A stretch of DNA of 64,000 nucleotides from Gaiellasilicea sp963829845 (GCA_963829845.1 CAWHKD010000021.1:1-64000), one strand, 5' to 3'. Positions 51,335 through 59,671 are shown, counted from the stretch's first letter. The notes: generated by a model from the letters alone, not told the origin. Numbers and translations are program-made.

Positions 51335-52996
51335 CTAGCTATCCGGCGCGATCTCGAGCTCGACGAGACTGGAGCGTGCGATATCCGAGAACGCAGGCGC
51401 CGCGACGACGCCGCCCCAGATCGCTCCGCGCGGCTCGTCGATCGAGACGAGGACGACCAGCCGCGGCTCCTTCGCCGGCACGACGCCGACAAACGAGGCA
51501 ACGTACCGCGACGTCGAGTACCCGCCGGGAACGGGCTTGGCGGCCGTCCCCGTCTTCCCTGCGACGGTGTAACCCGGCACCGCGGCGGCGGCGCCGGTCC
51601 CGCCCTCGGCCGAAACGACGTCCCGCAGCATTGCCATCATTTGCGCGGAGACGGTCTTCGACAGCACGCGGCGGGCCGGCGACCGCGTGTGCGGCTGGTT
51701 CCCCACCCGCCTGACGAGGTACGGCGTTCGGTAGACGCCGTCGTTCGCGATCGCCCCATAGGCGGCTGCCATTTGGATCGGCGTGACGCCGATACCCTGG
51801 CCGATCGGGACGTTCCCGATCGTGGAGCCCGACCAGTAGCTCGGCAGCAGTCCCTGCGTCTCGCCTGGCGCGTCGACACCGGTGACCTTGCCGAAGCCGA
51901 AGCTGTCGATCCAGTTCTCGACGCGCGAGCGGCCGAGCATCTCCGCGAGCGTGATCGTGCCGACGTTCGACGACTGGGAGAGGATCTGCGCCACCGTCAT
52001 CCGCTGGGTCGGGCGGGGCTCGTGCTCGTGGATGATCCTGTCGGCGACGCGGATCGACGACGGCAGCGTGAATGCCGTCGTCGGGCTGACGATCTTCTCC
52101 GACAGCGCCGCGGCGACGGTGACGACCTTGAAGGTCGACCCGGGCTCATAGGCATCGGTGACGACGCGGTTGCGCCGCTTCGATGCCGGCGTCGAGCCGA
52201 ACCTGTTGGCGTCGAAGCCTGGTGCGACCGCCATAGCGAGCACGCCGCCGGTGCGTGGGTCGAGCACGACTGCGCTGCCGCCCTTGGCGCCCCATTTGCG
52301 GACGGTGTCGCGCAGCACGCTCTCCGCATTCGACTGGATCCGATGGTCGATCGTCAGGAAGACGTCGTCGCCCGCCCGCTCCGGTTTCGTCGCGATCACG
52401 TCGATCACGCGGCCTGCCGGATCGCGGACGGTCGTCTGGCTGCCGGGTTTGCCGACGAGCGCCCTGTCGAGCGAACGCTCGAGCCCTTCGAGGCCGTCGT
52501 TGTCGATCCCCGCGTACCCGAGCACCTGCGCGGCGACGCTGCGCTGCGGGTAGTAACGCAGCTCCTCGGCGTAGAACCCGAGCCCGGGCAGATTCAGCTT
52601 CTCCAACGCCGCCGCCTTCGCCGGGTCGGCCTTGCGCTTGACGTAGACGAAGTGGTTCGAGTGGTCGGCGAGGAGCGGGTACAGCTTCTCGGCGTCGGTT
52701 CCGAGCGCCTTGGCGGCGGCGAGCGCGACGCGGCGGGGATCCTTCACCTCGCGCGGATCGGCGTAGACGGTCGTCGCCTGCTCGCCGATCGCGAGCGGCT
52801 CGCCGGTGCGGTCGAAGATCGTCCCGCGCCCGGCCGGGATCACGGTCGTCCCCTGGTGCTGGCGCTCGGCCATCCCTTCGAAGCGCGACGCCTGGACGCC
52901 CTGGATCCAGATCGCGCGCGCGAGCGTCCCTGCGAAGACGAGGACGAAGAGGCCAAGTAGGAGGCGGATGCGGCGGTTGGAGAGCCGCTCGGTCAC
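51335..52996 (-). CDS. ftsI: peptidoglycan transpeptidase FtsI (PBP class B)
   Basis: The 553-residue penicillin-binding protein crosslinks septal peptidoglycan. One N-terminal membrane helix (IRLLLGLFVLVFAGTLARAI, residues about 10-29) precedes the dimerisation domain (GRGTIFDRTGEPLAIGE), then the transpeptidase motifs: SxxK in YEPGSTFKVV, SxN in LSQSSNVGTI and KTG in VAGKTGTAAK. The gene overlaps the FtsL-like gene by 4 bases (ATGA). No PASTA repeats follow. Confidence 0.95.
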   Translation of the reverse strand: MTERLSNRRIRLLLGLFVLVFAGTLARAIWIQGVQASRFEGMAERQHQGTTVIPAGRGTIFDRTGEPLAIGEQATTVYADPREVKDPRRVALAAAKALGTDAEKLYPLLADHSNHFVYVKRKADPAKAAALEKLNLPGLGFYAEELRYYPQRSVAAQVLGYAGIDNDGLEGLERSLDRALVGKPGSQTTVRDPAGRVIDVIATKPERAGDDVFLTIDHRIQSNAESVLRDTVRKWGAKGGSAVVLDPRTGGVLAMAVAPGFDANRFGSTPASKRRNRVVTDAYEPGSTFKVVTVAAALSEKIVSPTTAFTLPSSIRVADRIIHEHEPRPTQRMTVAQILSQSSNVGTITLAEMLGRSRVENWIDSFGFGKVTGVDAPGETQGLLPSYWSGSTIGNVPIGQGIGVTPIQMAAAYGAIANDGVYRTPYLVRRVGNQPHTRSPARRVLSKTVSAQMMAMLRDVVSAEGGTGAAAAVPGYTVAGKTGTAAKPVPGGYSTSRYVASFVGVVPAKEPRLVVLVSIDEPRGAIWGGVVAAPAFSDIARSSLVELEIAPDS

Positions 52997-53370
52997 TTCG
53001 TCGGCGGCGCCAGCTGGAGGTGGAAGGTCAGCTCCGGGTCGGCGCGGACGAGCCCAAGCTTGGCGCGGGCCTGGGACTCGATTCGCGCGTTCGCGGACGC
53101 GCTCGAGAGCTGCGAGCTGAGGCGCTTCGTCTCGCCCTGCAGCTGGATCCGCTCGCGCCCGAGCTCATCGAGGCGGACGTTCAGCTGGAGGACGGCGACG
53201 TTGACGGCGACGACGCCGGCGAGCAGGACGGCGAGGACGACGATCCAGACGACGCCGCCGAACGGACGGGCCCTCGCCCCGCGCTTCGGCGCGGTGCGTG
53301 GCCGCACACGCCTCCGTGGACGGGCGACCGGCGGCGACTCGACGCGTGCAGTTCCGGCCCAGCTCGCCAT
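52993..53370 (-). CDS. ftsL: FtsL/DivIC-like septum protein
   Basis: The 125-residue bitopic protein has a basic cytoplasmic tail (RPRRRVRPRTAPKRGARARP), one membrane helix (GVVWIVVLAVLLAGVVAVNV) and a coiled coil (RLDELGRERIQLQGETKRLS) ending in the AKLGLVRADPELTFHL signature common to this family. The order rsmH-ftsL-ftsI is standard. The ATG at 53370 overlaps the rsmH stop by one base (TGATG). Confidence 0.88.
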   Translation of the reverse strand: MASWAGTARVESPPVARPRRRVRPRTAPKRGARARPFGGVVWIVVLAVLLAGVVAVNVAVLQLNVRLDELGRERIQLQGETKRLSSQLSSASANARIESQARAKLGLVRADPELTFHLQLAPPTK

Positions 53371-54350
53371 CAGGCTGCGACCGTCGCGGCGGCACGGAGC
53401 TTCGCCGAGGCGGCGCGGGGGTTCGTCTCGAGCTCGCGGGCGCCCGGCCTCACCGGCTTCCGGGTGAGGTCGCGGAGCAGCGGCTCGTTGCCGCACGTAC
53501 AGATCGGGAACTCCGGCGGGCACGTGCACCCGCGTGCCTGCTCGCGGATGAACTGCTTCACGATCCGGTCCTCGAGGGAGTGGAAGCTGATGACGGCGAT
53601 GCGGCCGCCCGGCCTGAGCATCCGCATCGCCGCCGGGAGCGCAGCCTCGAGCGCGCCGAGCTCGTCGTTGACCGCGATCCGGAGCGCCTGGAAGACCCGC
53701 TTGGCCGGATGGCCGTCGCCGAAGCGCGCCGGCGTCGGGATCGCCTGCTTGATCGTGTCGGCCAGGTCGGTCGTGCGCTCGAACGGCCGTTCGTCGCGCC
53801 GGCGGACGATCGCGCGGGCGATTTGGCGTGCGTAGCGCTCCTCGCCGAAGCGCTTGAAGATCAACGCGAGCTCGCGCTCGTCGGCCTCGTTCACGAGCTC
53901 TCGCGCCGAGAGCTCGGCCGCCGTGTCCATGCGCATGTCGAGCGGCGCGTCGGCAGCGTACGAGAACCCGCGCTCTGGCCGGTCGACCTGCATCGACGAG
54001 ACGCCGAGGTCGAGCAGGATTGCGTCTGCCTGCACGTCGTTTGCGGCCAGCTGGTTGAGGACGAGGGAGAACTCTCCGCGCAGGAACCGCGCCTGCACGC
54101 CGCCGCCCCCCATCGATCGATGCTGTGCCTTGAAGCGGTCGAAGTAGGTGCGCGCCGACGGATCGCGGTCGATCGCGATCAACTTGCCTTCGCCCTGAAG
54201 GTCCGAGGCAAGCAGGCGCGAGTGACCGCCGGCACCGAATGTGGCGTCGACGACCGTCTCGCCAGGCTGCACCGAGAGGAGCTCGCGCACCTCCTCGGCC
54301 AGCACCGGGACGTGATCAGACGCGCTTCTCTGCAAGACGTTCGGCAACAT
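53370..54350 (-). CDS. rsmH: 16S rRNA (cytosine-N4)-methyltransferase
   Basis: The 326-residue SAM enzyme methylates C1402 of 16S rRNA. Motif I is VVDATFGAGGHSRLLASDLQ; LIAIDRDPSARTYFDR binds SAM; ILLDLGVSSMQVDRPERGFSY and VISFHSLEDRIVKQFIREQA are family marks. It starts with ATG at 54350, 35 bases inside the mraZ frame; the frame upstream of it encodes no conserved residues. Confidence 0.95.
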   Translation of the reverse strand: MLPNVLQRSASDHVPVLAEEVRELLSVQPGETVVDATFGAGGHSRLLASDLQGEGKLIAIDRDPSARTYFDRFKAQHRSMGGGGVQARFLRGEFSLVLNQLAANDVQADAILLDLGVSSMQVDRPERGFSYAADAPLDMRMDTAAELSARELVNEADERELALIFKRFGEERYARQIARAIVRRRDERPFERTTDLADTIKQAIPTPARFGDGHPAKRVFQALRIAVNDELGALEAALPAAMRMLRPGGRIAVISFHSLEDRIVKQFIREQARGCTCPPEFPICTCGNEPLLRDLTRKPVRPGARELETNPRAASAKLRAAATVAA

Positions 54351-54750
54351 CGTCAGCACTCCCTTCAACCTTGGTGACGTTGTCGTTCCAGGCGGCGCGA
54401 TCCCAGATCTCGAGGTGGTCGTGGACGCCCGCAACGACGACCTCCCGCCCGAGCCGGCCGTGCCGGAGCAGCGCCGGCGGGACGAGCACGCGTCCCTGCT
54501 TGTCGAGCTCCGCGTCCGACGCCGCGCTGAAGAAGAACCGCTTCAAGTCCCTGGCCTCTTTCGAGAACGGATCGAGCGTGGCGAGGCGAGCCTCCACCAG
54601 AGCGTCCCAGTCGCTGCGCGCATAGACGTCGAGGCAATCATCGAGCCCGCGGGTGAGCACGACGCCGCCTGCGAGTGCATCCCGGAAACGGGCCGGCAGC
54701 GTGAGCCGGTTCTTGTCGTCGATCGTGTGCTCGTGTTCACCGAGGAACAT
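54316..54750 (-). CDS. mraZ: transcriptional regulator MraZ
   Basis: The 144-residue protein has two MraZ/AbrB-like repeats with the DNA-binding motif: FLGEHEHTIDDKNRLTLPAR in the first and DAELDKQGRVLVPPALLRHG in the second. MraZ forms a ring that binds GTGGG repeats and represses the cluster it starts. The ATG at 54750 keeps the usual start; an ATG at 54780 lies within the operator region. Confidence 0.95.
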   Translation of the reverse strand: MFLGEHEHTIDDKNRLTLPARFRDALAGGVVLTRGLDDCLDVYARSDWDALVEARLATLDPFSKEARDLKRFFFSAASDAELDKQGRVLVPPALLRHGRLGREVVVAGVHDHLEIWDRAAWNDNVTKVEGSADDVAERLAEKRV

Positions 54751-54770
54751 CCGTTCATGCGCTCCTGTCT

Positions 54771-54805
54771 CCCACTTCACCCCACTCTAAACCACGATTC
54801 CCCAC
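54771..54805 (-). promoter_or_regulatory. MraZ boxes: GTGGG repeats phased at 10 bp
   Basis: On the minus strand GTGGG occurs at 54805-54801, 54785-54781 and 54775-54771, with a degenerate GTGGT at 54795-54791. The spacing is exactly 10 bases throughout. This matches known MraZ operators. The boxes lie in the promoter spacer, over the -10 and at the transcription start, so bound MraZ would block transcription. Confidence 0.8.
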
Positions 54806-54812
54806 TTGTCTA
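54784..54812 (-). promoter_or_regulatory. promoter of the division/cell wall cluster
   Basis: TAGACA (54812-54807), a 17-base spacer and TAGAGT (54789-54784) read towards mraZ. The predicted start of transcription near 54777 leaves a leader of about 27 bases. It interleaves with the MraZ boxes. Confidence 0.6.
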
Positions 54813-54853
54813 CCCCGGCAACCCAGGATCACCTTTTTGCGCAGAATCGCTCA

Positions 54854-55939
54854 GTGAGGCGCGTTCTCGGGGAACTGGCTTTGAATCGGGCGACGCTTGC
54901 CCGCCAGCTGCTGCTCGAGCGCTCCGACCTGGCGCCGCTGGAGGCCGTGCGCCACCTCGTCGGCCTCCAGTCCCAGGTCCCGCACAACCCCTACACGGCC
55001 CTCTGGTCCCGGCTCGCCGACTTCCGGCCGGAGTCACTGTCGGAGCTGCTCGCCGAGCGTCAGGTCGTCCGGATCGGCGTCATGCGCGGGACGATTCACC
55101 TGATCACGGCTGAAGACTGCGTCGTACTCCGCCCGGTGACCCAACCGGTCCTCGAAGGGCAGCTCTGGCGCCATCGAGACCTTTCGCCGCAGCTGCGCGG
55201 CGTCGATCTGGATCCGGTCGTCGCGGAAGGCCGACTCGCGCTCGAGAAGCCGCGAACCGGGTCCGAGCTGCGCGAGCTTCTCGCGGCCCGATTTCCGACA
55301 CTCGATGCCGCAGCGCTCGCCTACGCCTGCCAGATGCGGCTTGCACTCGTGCAGCCTCCGCCGCGCGGGCTCTGGAGGAAGCACGCCCAGGTTCGGTGGA
55401 TAACTGCTGAGACGTGGCTCGGGCGGCCGCTCGTCGCGAAGGCGTCGCTCGACGACGTGGTCCTCCGCTATATCGCCGCGTTCGGGCCTGCGTCGGTGGC
55501 GGACGTGACGACGTGGTGCCGGCTGACCGGCCTGCGCGCGGTCGTCGAGCGGCTGCGCCCGCAGCTCGTGACGTTCCAGGACGAGCGAGGCCGCGAGCTG
55601 TTCGACCTTCCCGAAGCGCCTCGCCCGGATCCCGGTGCACCTGCGCCCGTGCGCTTCCTCCCCGAGTACGACAACGTCCTGCTCTCCCACGACGACCGCA
55701 GCCGTTTCGTCTCGGAATCAGATCGGGGGCTGCTCGGACCGATGTGGTCGGTCGGTTGGGGCGCGGTGCTCTACGACGGACGCGTCCGTGGTATGTGGCG
55801 TGCGGAGCCCGGCGGACTCGTCGTCCGCCACGCCCCGCTGGCGAAGCGGGGTCTCGCAGCCGTTGCCGCCGAAGGTCGACGGCTCGCACGCTTCCTCGAG
55901 CTCGACGTCGTCGTGCAGCTCGAGCCGGTCAGCCCGTGA
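54854..55939 (+). CDS. AlkZ-like winged-helix DNA glycosylase
   Basis: The 361-residue product belongs to the HTH_42 (YcaQ/AlkZ) family, glycosylases that unhook interstrand crosslinks and bulky lesions. The family QxQ motif lies in VRHLVGLQSQVPHNPYTALW. RIGVMRGTIHLITAEDCVVL, YIAAFGPASVADVTTWCRLT and RFLPEYDNVLLSHDDRSRFV are the other typical blocks. I choose the GTG at 54854; a TTG at 54806 overlaps the mraZ promoter. It is divergent from the cell wall cluster and overlaps the PfkB gene end by 11 bases. Confidence 0.85.
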   Translation: MRRVLGELALNRATLARQLLLERSDLAPLEAVRHLVGLQSQVPHNPYTALWSRLADFRPESLSELLAERQVVRIGVMRGTIHLITAEDCVVLRPVTQPVLEGQLWRHRDLSPQLRGVDLDPVVAEGRLALEKPRTGSELRELLAARFPTLDAAALAYACQMRLALVQPPPRGLWRKHAQVRWITAETWLGRPLVAKASLDDVVLRYIAAFGPASVADVTTWCRLTGLRAVVERLRPQLVTFQDERGRELFDLPEAPRPDPGAPAPVRFLPEYDNVLLSHDDRSRFVSESDRGLLGPMWSVGWGAVLYDGRVRGMWRAEPGGLVVRHAPLAKRGLAAVAAEGRRLARFLELDVVVQLEPVSP

Positions 55940-56732
55940 GGCCGGCGCCGCGGCGGGTGAGCGCGAGCGCTCCCCGCTCGGAGGCGAACGCGAGCGCGTC
56001 CGGGATCTCCATGCCCTGCGCGAGCGCGAACGTGAGCCCGGCGGCGAAGCAGTCGCCGGCGCCGTAGGCGTCCTCGAACGGCGCCGGCGGAACGGCTGGC
56101 TTGTAAGGCCCGCCCGGCTGGGCCCAACCCCCGAGCGCACCGGCAGTGGAGACGACGAGGCGCGGCGGCGGATCAAGGTCGCCGACCTGATAGCGCTCGG
56201 CGTCGTCCTCGCCGCTCGCGACGAGCGCGTCGAGCTCGACCCCGGCCGCGTGCAGTGTCGGCAGCTCGCGTGCGGTCGCGACGAGCACGCGCGCCCGCCG
56301 CGCCTGCCGCACCGCCTCTGCGTCCCCTGCCGTGAAGTAGACGCCGTCGACAGCTTCGAGCTCTTCCCAGGGCAACGCACCGTCGCCACCTGGCGGGCGC
56401 GGCTTGTCCCCGATCACCGTGATCGTGCGCTCGCCCACGTCGTCCACGTAGCAGAAGCCCCGCCGCTGGGGGTCGTCTCCGCGAGGCGCGTGGACGCGGA
56501 CGCCGGCCGCCTCGAGCCTGATCCGGCTCTGGGCGCCCAGGTCGTCGCCGCCGAGCAAGCAGAAGAGCGCGGAGCGGCCGGCAAGCCGCGCCAGTTCCAC
56601 CGCCGCCACGCCGCCGCCACCGGCGGGCTCCCCCCAGACCTCAGTCGAGCCGACGATCTCGCCCGGCTTGGGGACGGCCTCGACCCGGACGAACTCGATC
56701 CACTCCACGTGCCCGACCACGGCCATGTTCAT
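55929..56732 (-). CDS. PfkB-family carbohydrate kinase
   Basis: The 267-residue kinase has the PfkB C-terminal motif AFEDAYGAGDCFAAGLTFALA, written here PFEDAYGAGDCFAAG, with the catalytic Asp and the anion hole GAGD. The N-terminal GEPAGGGGVAAVELARLAGR is the GG substrate motif. The substrate could be a sugar or nucleoside. It stands alone on the minus strand between AlkZ and the sigma factor. Confidence 0.9.
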   Translation of the reverse strand: MNMAVVGHVEWIEFVRVEAVPKPGEIVGSTEVWGEPAGGGGVAAVELARLAGRSALFCLLGGDDLGAQSRIRLEAAGVRVHAPRGDDPQRRGFCYVDDVGERTITVIGDKPRPPGGDGALPWEELEAVDGVYFTAGDAEAVRQARRARVLVATARELPTLHAAGVELDALVASGEDDAERYQVGDLDPPPRLVVSTAGALGGWAQPGGPYKPAVPPAPFEDAYGAGDCFAAGLTFALAQGMEIPDALAFASERGALALTRRGAGLTG

Positions 56733-56774
56733 GAGGGCACTCTCACAGATGCGGCCACGGCCGCGTTAGAAGGG

Positions 56775-57257
56775 ATGATGGAGGCAACCGTGGCCGTCCC
56801 CCCGTTCGAGAGCTTCTACGTCGATCACCGCGACGTCGTGCTCGGCTTCCTGCGCCGCCGGCTGGGCCGGCAGGCGGCCGAGGACGCGTTCCAGGAGACG
56901 TTCCTGCGCGCACTCCGCGCCTACGACCGCCTCGACCACGGCGAGCACCTGCGCGCGTGGGTGCTGACGATCGCGGCCCGGCTCGTGATCGACACGGGGC
57001 GGCGCTCGAAGCCGGAGTCGCACGAGCTGCCGGACGTGCCCGTCGAGGACGGCCGCCCCGCCTACGCCCAGATCGAACACCTCGCCGGCGCTCTCCCGCC
57101 CACCGAACGGGCCGCCGTCGTGCTCCGCTACGCCTACGACCTCGCCTACGACGACATCGCGCTCGCGCTGGACTCCACGCCCGAAGCCGCCCGCCAGGCC
57201 GCTTCATCCGGAGTCCGACGCCTCAGAGCTGGGAGGATTCATGACCGTTACGCCTGA
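56775..57257 (+). CDS. ECF RNA polymerase sigma factor
   Basis: The 160-residue product has the two ECF sigma regions: region 2 in FESFYVDHRDVVLGFLRRRL and EDAFQETFLRALRAYDRLDH, and region 4 in ALPPTERAAVVLRYAYDLAY, DDIALALDSTPEAARQAASS. There is no anti-sigma gene nearby. Its end overlaps the Ogt gene by 17 bases, so the two are made together. Control is not visible. ATGs at 56775 and 56778 are both possible. Confidence 0.92.
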   Translation: MMEATVAVPPFESFYVDHRDVVLGFLRRRLGRQAAEDAFQETFLRALRAYDRLDHGEHLRAWVLTIAARLVIDTGRRSKPESHELPDVPVEDGRPAYAQIEHLAGALPPTERAAVVLRYAYDLAYDDIALALDSTPEAARQAASSGVRRLRAGRIHDRYA

Positions 57258-57804
57258 TCTCGATCGCCGCTTTCGCGACGCGGCCGCGGCAGAAGGCCTG
57301 CTCGACGTCGGCTTCGACGTCGTCGAGTCGCCGATCGGGCCGCTGCTCGTCGCCGCGACCGATCGCGGCCTCGCCCGAATCTTCTTCGACGCCGAGCCGG
57401 AGCTGCACCTCGAGCGGCTCGCGCAGACGTACGGCCCGCGCGTGCTCCGCTCAGCCGCGAGCGTCGACTCGGCGCACCGTCAGCTGGACGAGTACTTCAC
57501 CGGCGATCGCAGCTCCTTCGAGCTCGACGTCGACCTGCGCGGTGCCGCCCCGTTTGCCCAGCATGTGCTGAACGAGCTCGCCCGCGTTCCCTACGGCCAG
57601 ACCACGACCTACGGCACGCTCGCCGCAAAGGTCGGCTCTCCCCGCGGTGCGCGGGCTGTCGGGATGGTGATGAACCGGAACCCGATCCCGATCGTGCTCC
57701 CCTGCCATCGTGTCGTCGGCTCCAACGGCAGCCTGACCGGATACGCAGGCGGTCTGGACGTGAAGGAGAAACTGCTTCGGCTCGAAGGCGCGCTGCTCGT
57801 GTAG
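57241..57804 (+). CDS. ogt: methylated-DNA-protein-cysteine methyltransferase
   Basis: The 187-residue suicide enzyme removes methyl groups from O6-methylguanine. The active cysteine is in IPIVLPCHRVVGSNGSLTGYAGG, preceded by the helix-turn-helix ARVPYGQTTTYGTLAAKVGS and RAVGMVMNRNPIP. It overlaps the ECF sigma gene by 17 bases. The 182 bases after it (57805-57986) have no gene but an inverted repeat CGATCGC-ATGCCA-GCGATCG at 57837-57856. Confidence 0.94.
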   Translation: MTVTPDLDRRFRDAAAAEGLLDVGFDVVESPIGPLLVAATDRGLARIFFDAEPELHLERLAQTYGPRVLRSAASVDSAHRQLDEYFTGDRSSFELDVDLRGAAPFAQHVLNELARVPYGQTTTYGTLAAKVGSPRGARAVGMVMNRNPIPIVLPCHRVVGSNGSLTGYAGGLDVKEKLLRLEGALLV

Positions 57805-57986
57805 CACTCCCTCCGAGGTAGGAGCCCTCGACGCGGCGATCGCATGCCAGCGATCGTGCCTCCTGCCGCAGGCGCGTTTCGCGGTGCCGGAAGAAAGCGC
57901 GCCGAGCGGCCGTCCTGTGGTGGACAACGAGGAGGAAGAAGGAGCATCCATCGCTCCCGACACATACCTCCTCGGCGAAGGAGGAA

Positions 57987-58352
57987 ATGATGACCTCGCT
58001 CGTTCATTCGATCCGCCGCCGCATCCTGGTGGCCGGCCTCGTGGTGGCTTCGTTCGCAGGAGCGAGCGGCGCGCTCGCGAGCCTCGAGAGCGGCTCCGAC
58101 TATGCCGCCCCCGAGGTCCTGCAGCTCGGCTACGGGCCGGGTGGTCCCCCGTCCGCCGAAATCAGCACGTCTGTAGGAGTCCCTCAGGGTCCGATCGTCG
58201 TTCAATGCGACGCCTCGGACGACAGGTCGTACATGGACTGTGTAGACGGCCTACCGTCCGCCGGCAGCCCCCCGTCTTCCGGACTCCCTGCAAGGCCAGT
58301 CCTTCCGCGTTGCGACGCTTGGGAAGACGCGTCGTACATGGCTTGTGAGTAG
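57987..58352 (+). CDS. secreted protein with a QLGYGPGGP motif, tandem copy 1
   Basis: The 121-residue product has a signal peptide (SLVHSIRRRILVAGLVVASF, then AGASGALA before the likely cut) and a mature part that starts SLESGSDYAAPEVLQLGYGP. The mature part carries the motif YAAPEVLQLGYGPGGPP and, near its end, two related blocks, CDASDDRSYMDC and CDAWEDASYMAC, which may each form a disulfide. Ribosome site AAGGAGG is strong. I recognise no family. It is a paralogue of the next gene. Confidence 0.8.
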   Translation: MMTSLVHSIRRRILVAGLVVASFAGASGALASLESGSDYAAPEVLQLGYGPGGPPSAEISTSVGVPQGPIVVQCDASDDRSYMDCVDGLPSAGSPPSSGLPARPVLPRCDAWEDASYMACE

Positions 58353-58390
58353 TACCGGCGGTCGTCCTCCGATCGCCGAACGGTTGCGAT

Positions 58391-58428
58391 GCGCCGCCGC
58401 TCCGTCCGTGTGTGGCGGGCGGCGGCGC
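58391..58428 (+). terminator. hairpin after tandem copy 1
   Basis: GCGCCGCCGC, an 18-base loop and GCGGCGGCGC form a perfect 10-bp stem 38 bases after the stop. The same stem follows tandem copy 2, so the duplicated unit included it. The remaining bases up to 58570 show no gene. Confidence 0.65.
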
Positions 58429-58570
58429 TCTGCACGACGTGCACCTACGCATCACAGATAGGTACGCGGCGACGCGTAGATGGGTAGGCGGCACCGATGA
58501 CGCCGCGCGGACGCGGCCGTACCGTCGATCGCAGTGCACGAATCACGTGCGACCGACACAGGAGGCAGAG

Positions 58571-58900
58571 ATGACCGACATGTTCGATACGCCCACGGTG
58601 CCGCGAAGGAATCCGATGACGTCGCTCGTCCATTCGATTCGCCGCCGCACCGTCGTGGTGGGCCTCGCGGTGGCGTCGTTCGCAGGAGCGAGCGGTGCGC
58701 TCGCGAGCCTGGAGAGCGGCTCCGACTATGCCGCCCCCGAGGTCGTGCAGCTCGGCTACGGGCCGGGCGGTCCGCCGTCCACCGGAGTCTCGCCGGTCAG
58801 GAAGACGGCGACCGAAGGTGCCGGTCGCGACTACGGCTCGGGCGAGATCATCCAACTGGGCTACGGCCCCGGAGGCCCGCGGGCAGCCGCAGGCTCGTGA
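58571..58900 (+). CDS. secreted protein with a QLGYGPGGP motif, tandem copy 2
   Basis: The 109-residue product repeats the signal region of the first copy (SLVHSIRRRTVVVGLAVASF, then AGASGALA) after a 15-residue extension. The mature part has SLESGSDYAAPEVVQLGYGP and then a second motif YGSGEIIQLGYGPGGPR; the cysteine blocks of copy 1 are missing. AGGAGG precedes the ATG at 58571. The near-identical signal and first motif show a recent duplication followed by divergence of the tails. Confidence 0.8.
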   Translation: MTDMFDTPTVPRRNPMTSLVHSIRRRTVVVGLAVASFAGASGALASLESGSDYAAPEVVQLGYGPGGPPSTGVSPVRKTATEGAGRDYGSGEIIQLGYGPGGPRAAAGS

Positions 58901-58912
58901 TCTCCAGCAGGT

Positions 58913-58952
58913 GCGCCGCCGCCCGGCCGCACGCGTAGCGGTGCGGCGGCGC
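58913..58952 (+). terminator. hairpin after tandem copy 2
   Basis: GCGCCGCCGC, a 20-base loop and GCGGCGGCGC repeat the stem seen after copy 1. No T run follows. It lies 12 bases after the stop. Confidence 0.65.
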
Positions 58953-59024
58953 ATCATTGCGTGACGCGTAGTCAGCGGACGAGCGTGAACCCACGGCCCA
59001 AACGTCCAGCCGAAGCGCTGGGAT

Positions 59025-59449
59025 TTACTGCGAGTATCCCTCAGTCACCTCGCCCTTGTGTGCGGCAAATGCAGCCAGAACCTCCTCCTTCTCACGCTCG
59101 GGCACCTTGAAGAAGTCGAGCGTTCGCCCAAGTTCGGCCGCGACTTCGTCGAACTCGGCGGGTGAGATCTTCAGTTCGCGGTGGGCTTCTTCCAGACCAA
59201 GGGTGGTGCTGCCTGGTTGTGTGGCTGCATATTGCTGGGTCCGCCGGCGACCTCGCAGACCCACAGGGTGCGCATGAACTTGAGGCCCGGAAGTCTTCCC
59301 AGATTGTTCGTGTGCCATTCCCGTAGAGCTGGGTTCTCCGAGGTCTGGCCGACAATCGGGTTCTTCACGATCGCGTCGCTGAAGTGGTCGACCACGGCTG
59401 CGATGGCGAATGCGCCACCGAGCCGTTCGTACAGACTCGACTCCGTCAT
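59025..59449 (-). pseudogene. glbN: truncated hemoglobin (group I type), one frameshift
   Basis: The first part (ESSLYERLGGAFAIAAVVDH, then FSDAIVKNPIVGQ and LKFMRTLWVCEVAGGP) is the start of a group I truncated hemoglobin. The rest (QYAATQPGSTTLGLEEAHRE, LKISPAEFDEVAAELGRTLD) is in another frame and holds the proximal histidine in EEAHREL. The shift is a missing base in the CCC/GGG run at 59237-59239; with one more base the joint reads GGPQQYAATQ and the protein is complete, about 141 residues. Such globins bind oxygen or detoxify nitric oxide. A palindrome lies 24 bases upstream of the ATG. Confidence 0.82.
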
Positions 59450-59472
59450 TGTTCGCTCCTTTGAGCAGTTCC

Positions 59473-59492
59473 CTGAAAGCGACCGCTTTCAG
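59473..59492. promoter_or_regulatory. palindrome upstream of the globin gene, candidate operator
   Basis: CTGAAAGC-GACC-GCTTTCAG is a perfect 8-bp inverted repeat. It overlaps a second one, GCGACC with GGTCGC (59479-59501). It lies in the 222-base gap (59450-59671) between two minus-strand genes and is well placed to control the globin. It does not look like a known NsrR or CRP/FNR site. Confidence 0.5.
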
Positions 59493-59671
59493 CGGTGGTC
59501 GCTTCCATTAGTGACGGACATCACGCCGGTCTTACTCCGATTCGCGCCGGCTCGGATGTACCCCGCCGCTCAGATCGGCGCGCTTCCTGCACCTTTTCTC
59601 TCTGGAGCACCGGTCGTAGTCGTCCTGTTCGGCGAGCCCGGCCGGCGAGCGCGACCTACGTGCGTAGACGG

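Noticed and set aside
57987..58900. RiPP natural-product precursor pair
   Set aside because: The repeated motif and cysteines are suggestive, but there is no modification enzyme, transporter or maturation protease nearby, and the signal peptide implies general secretion.
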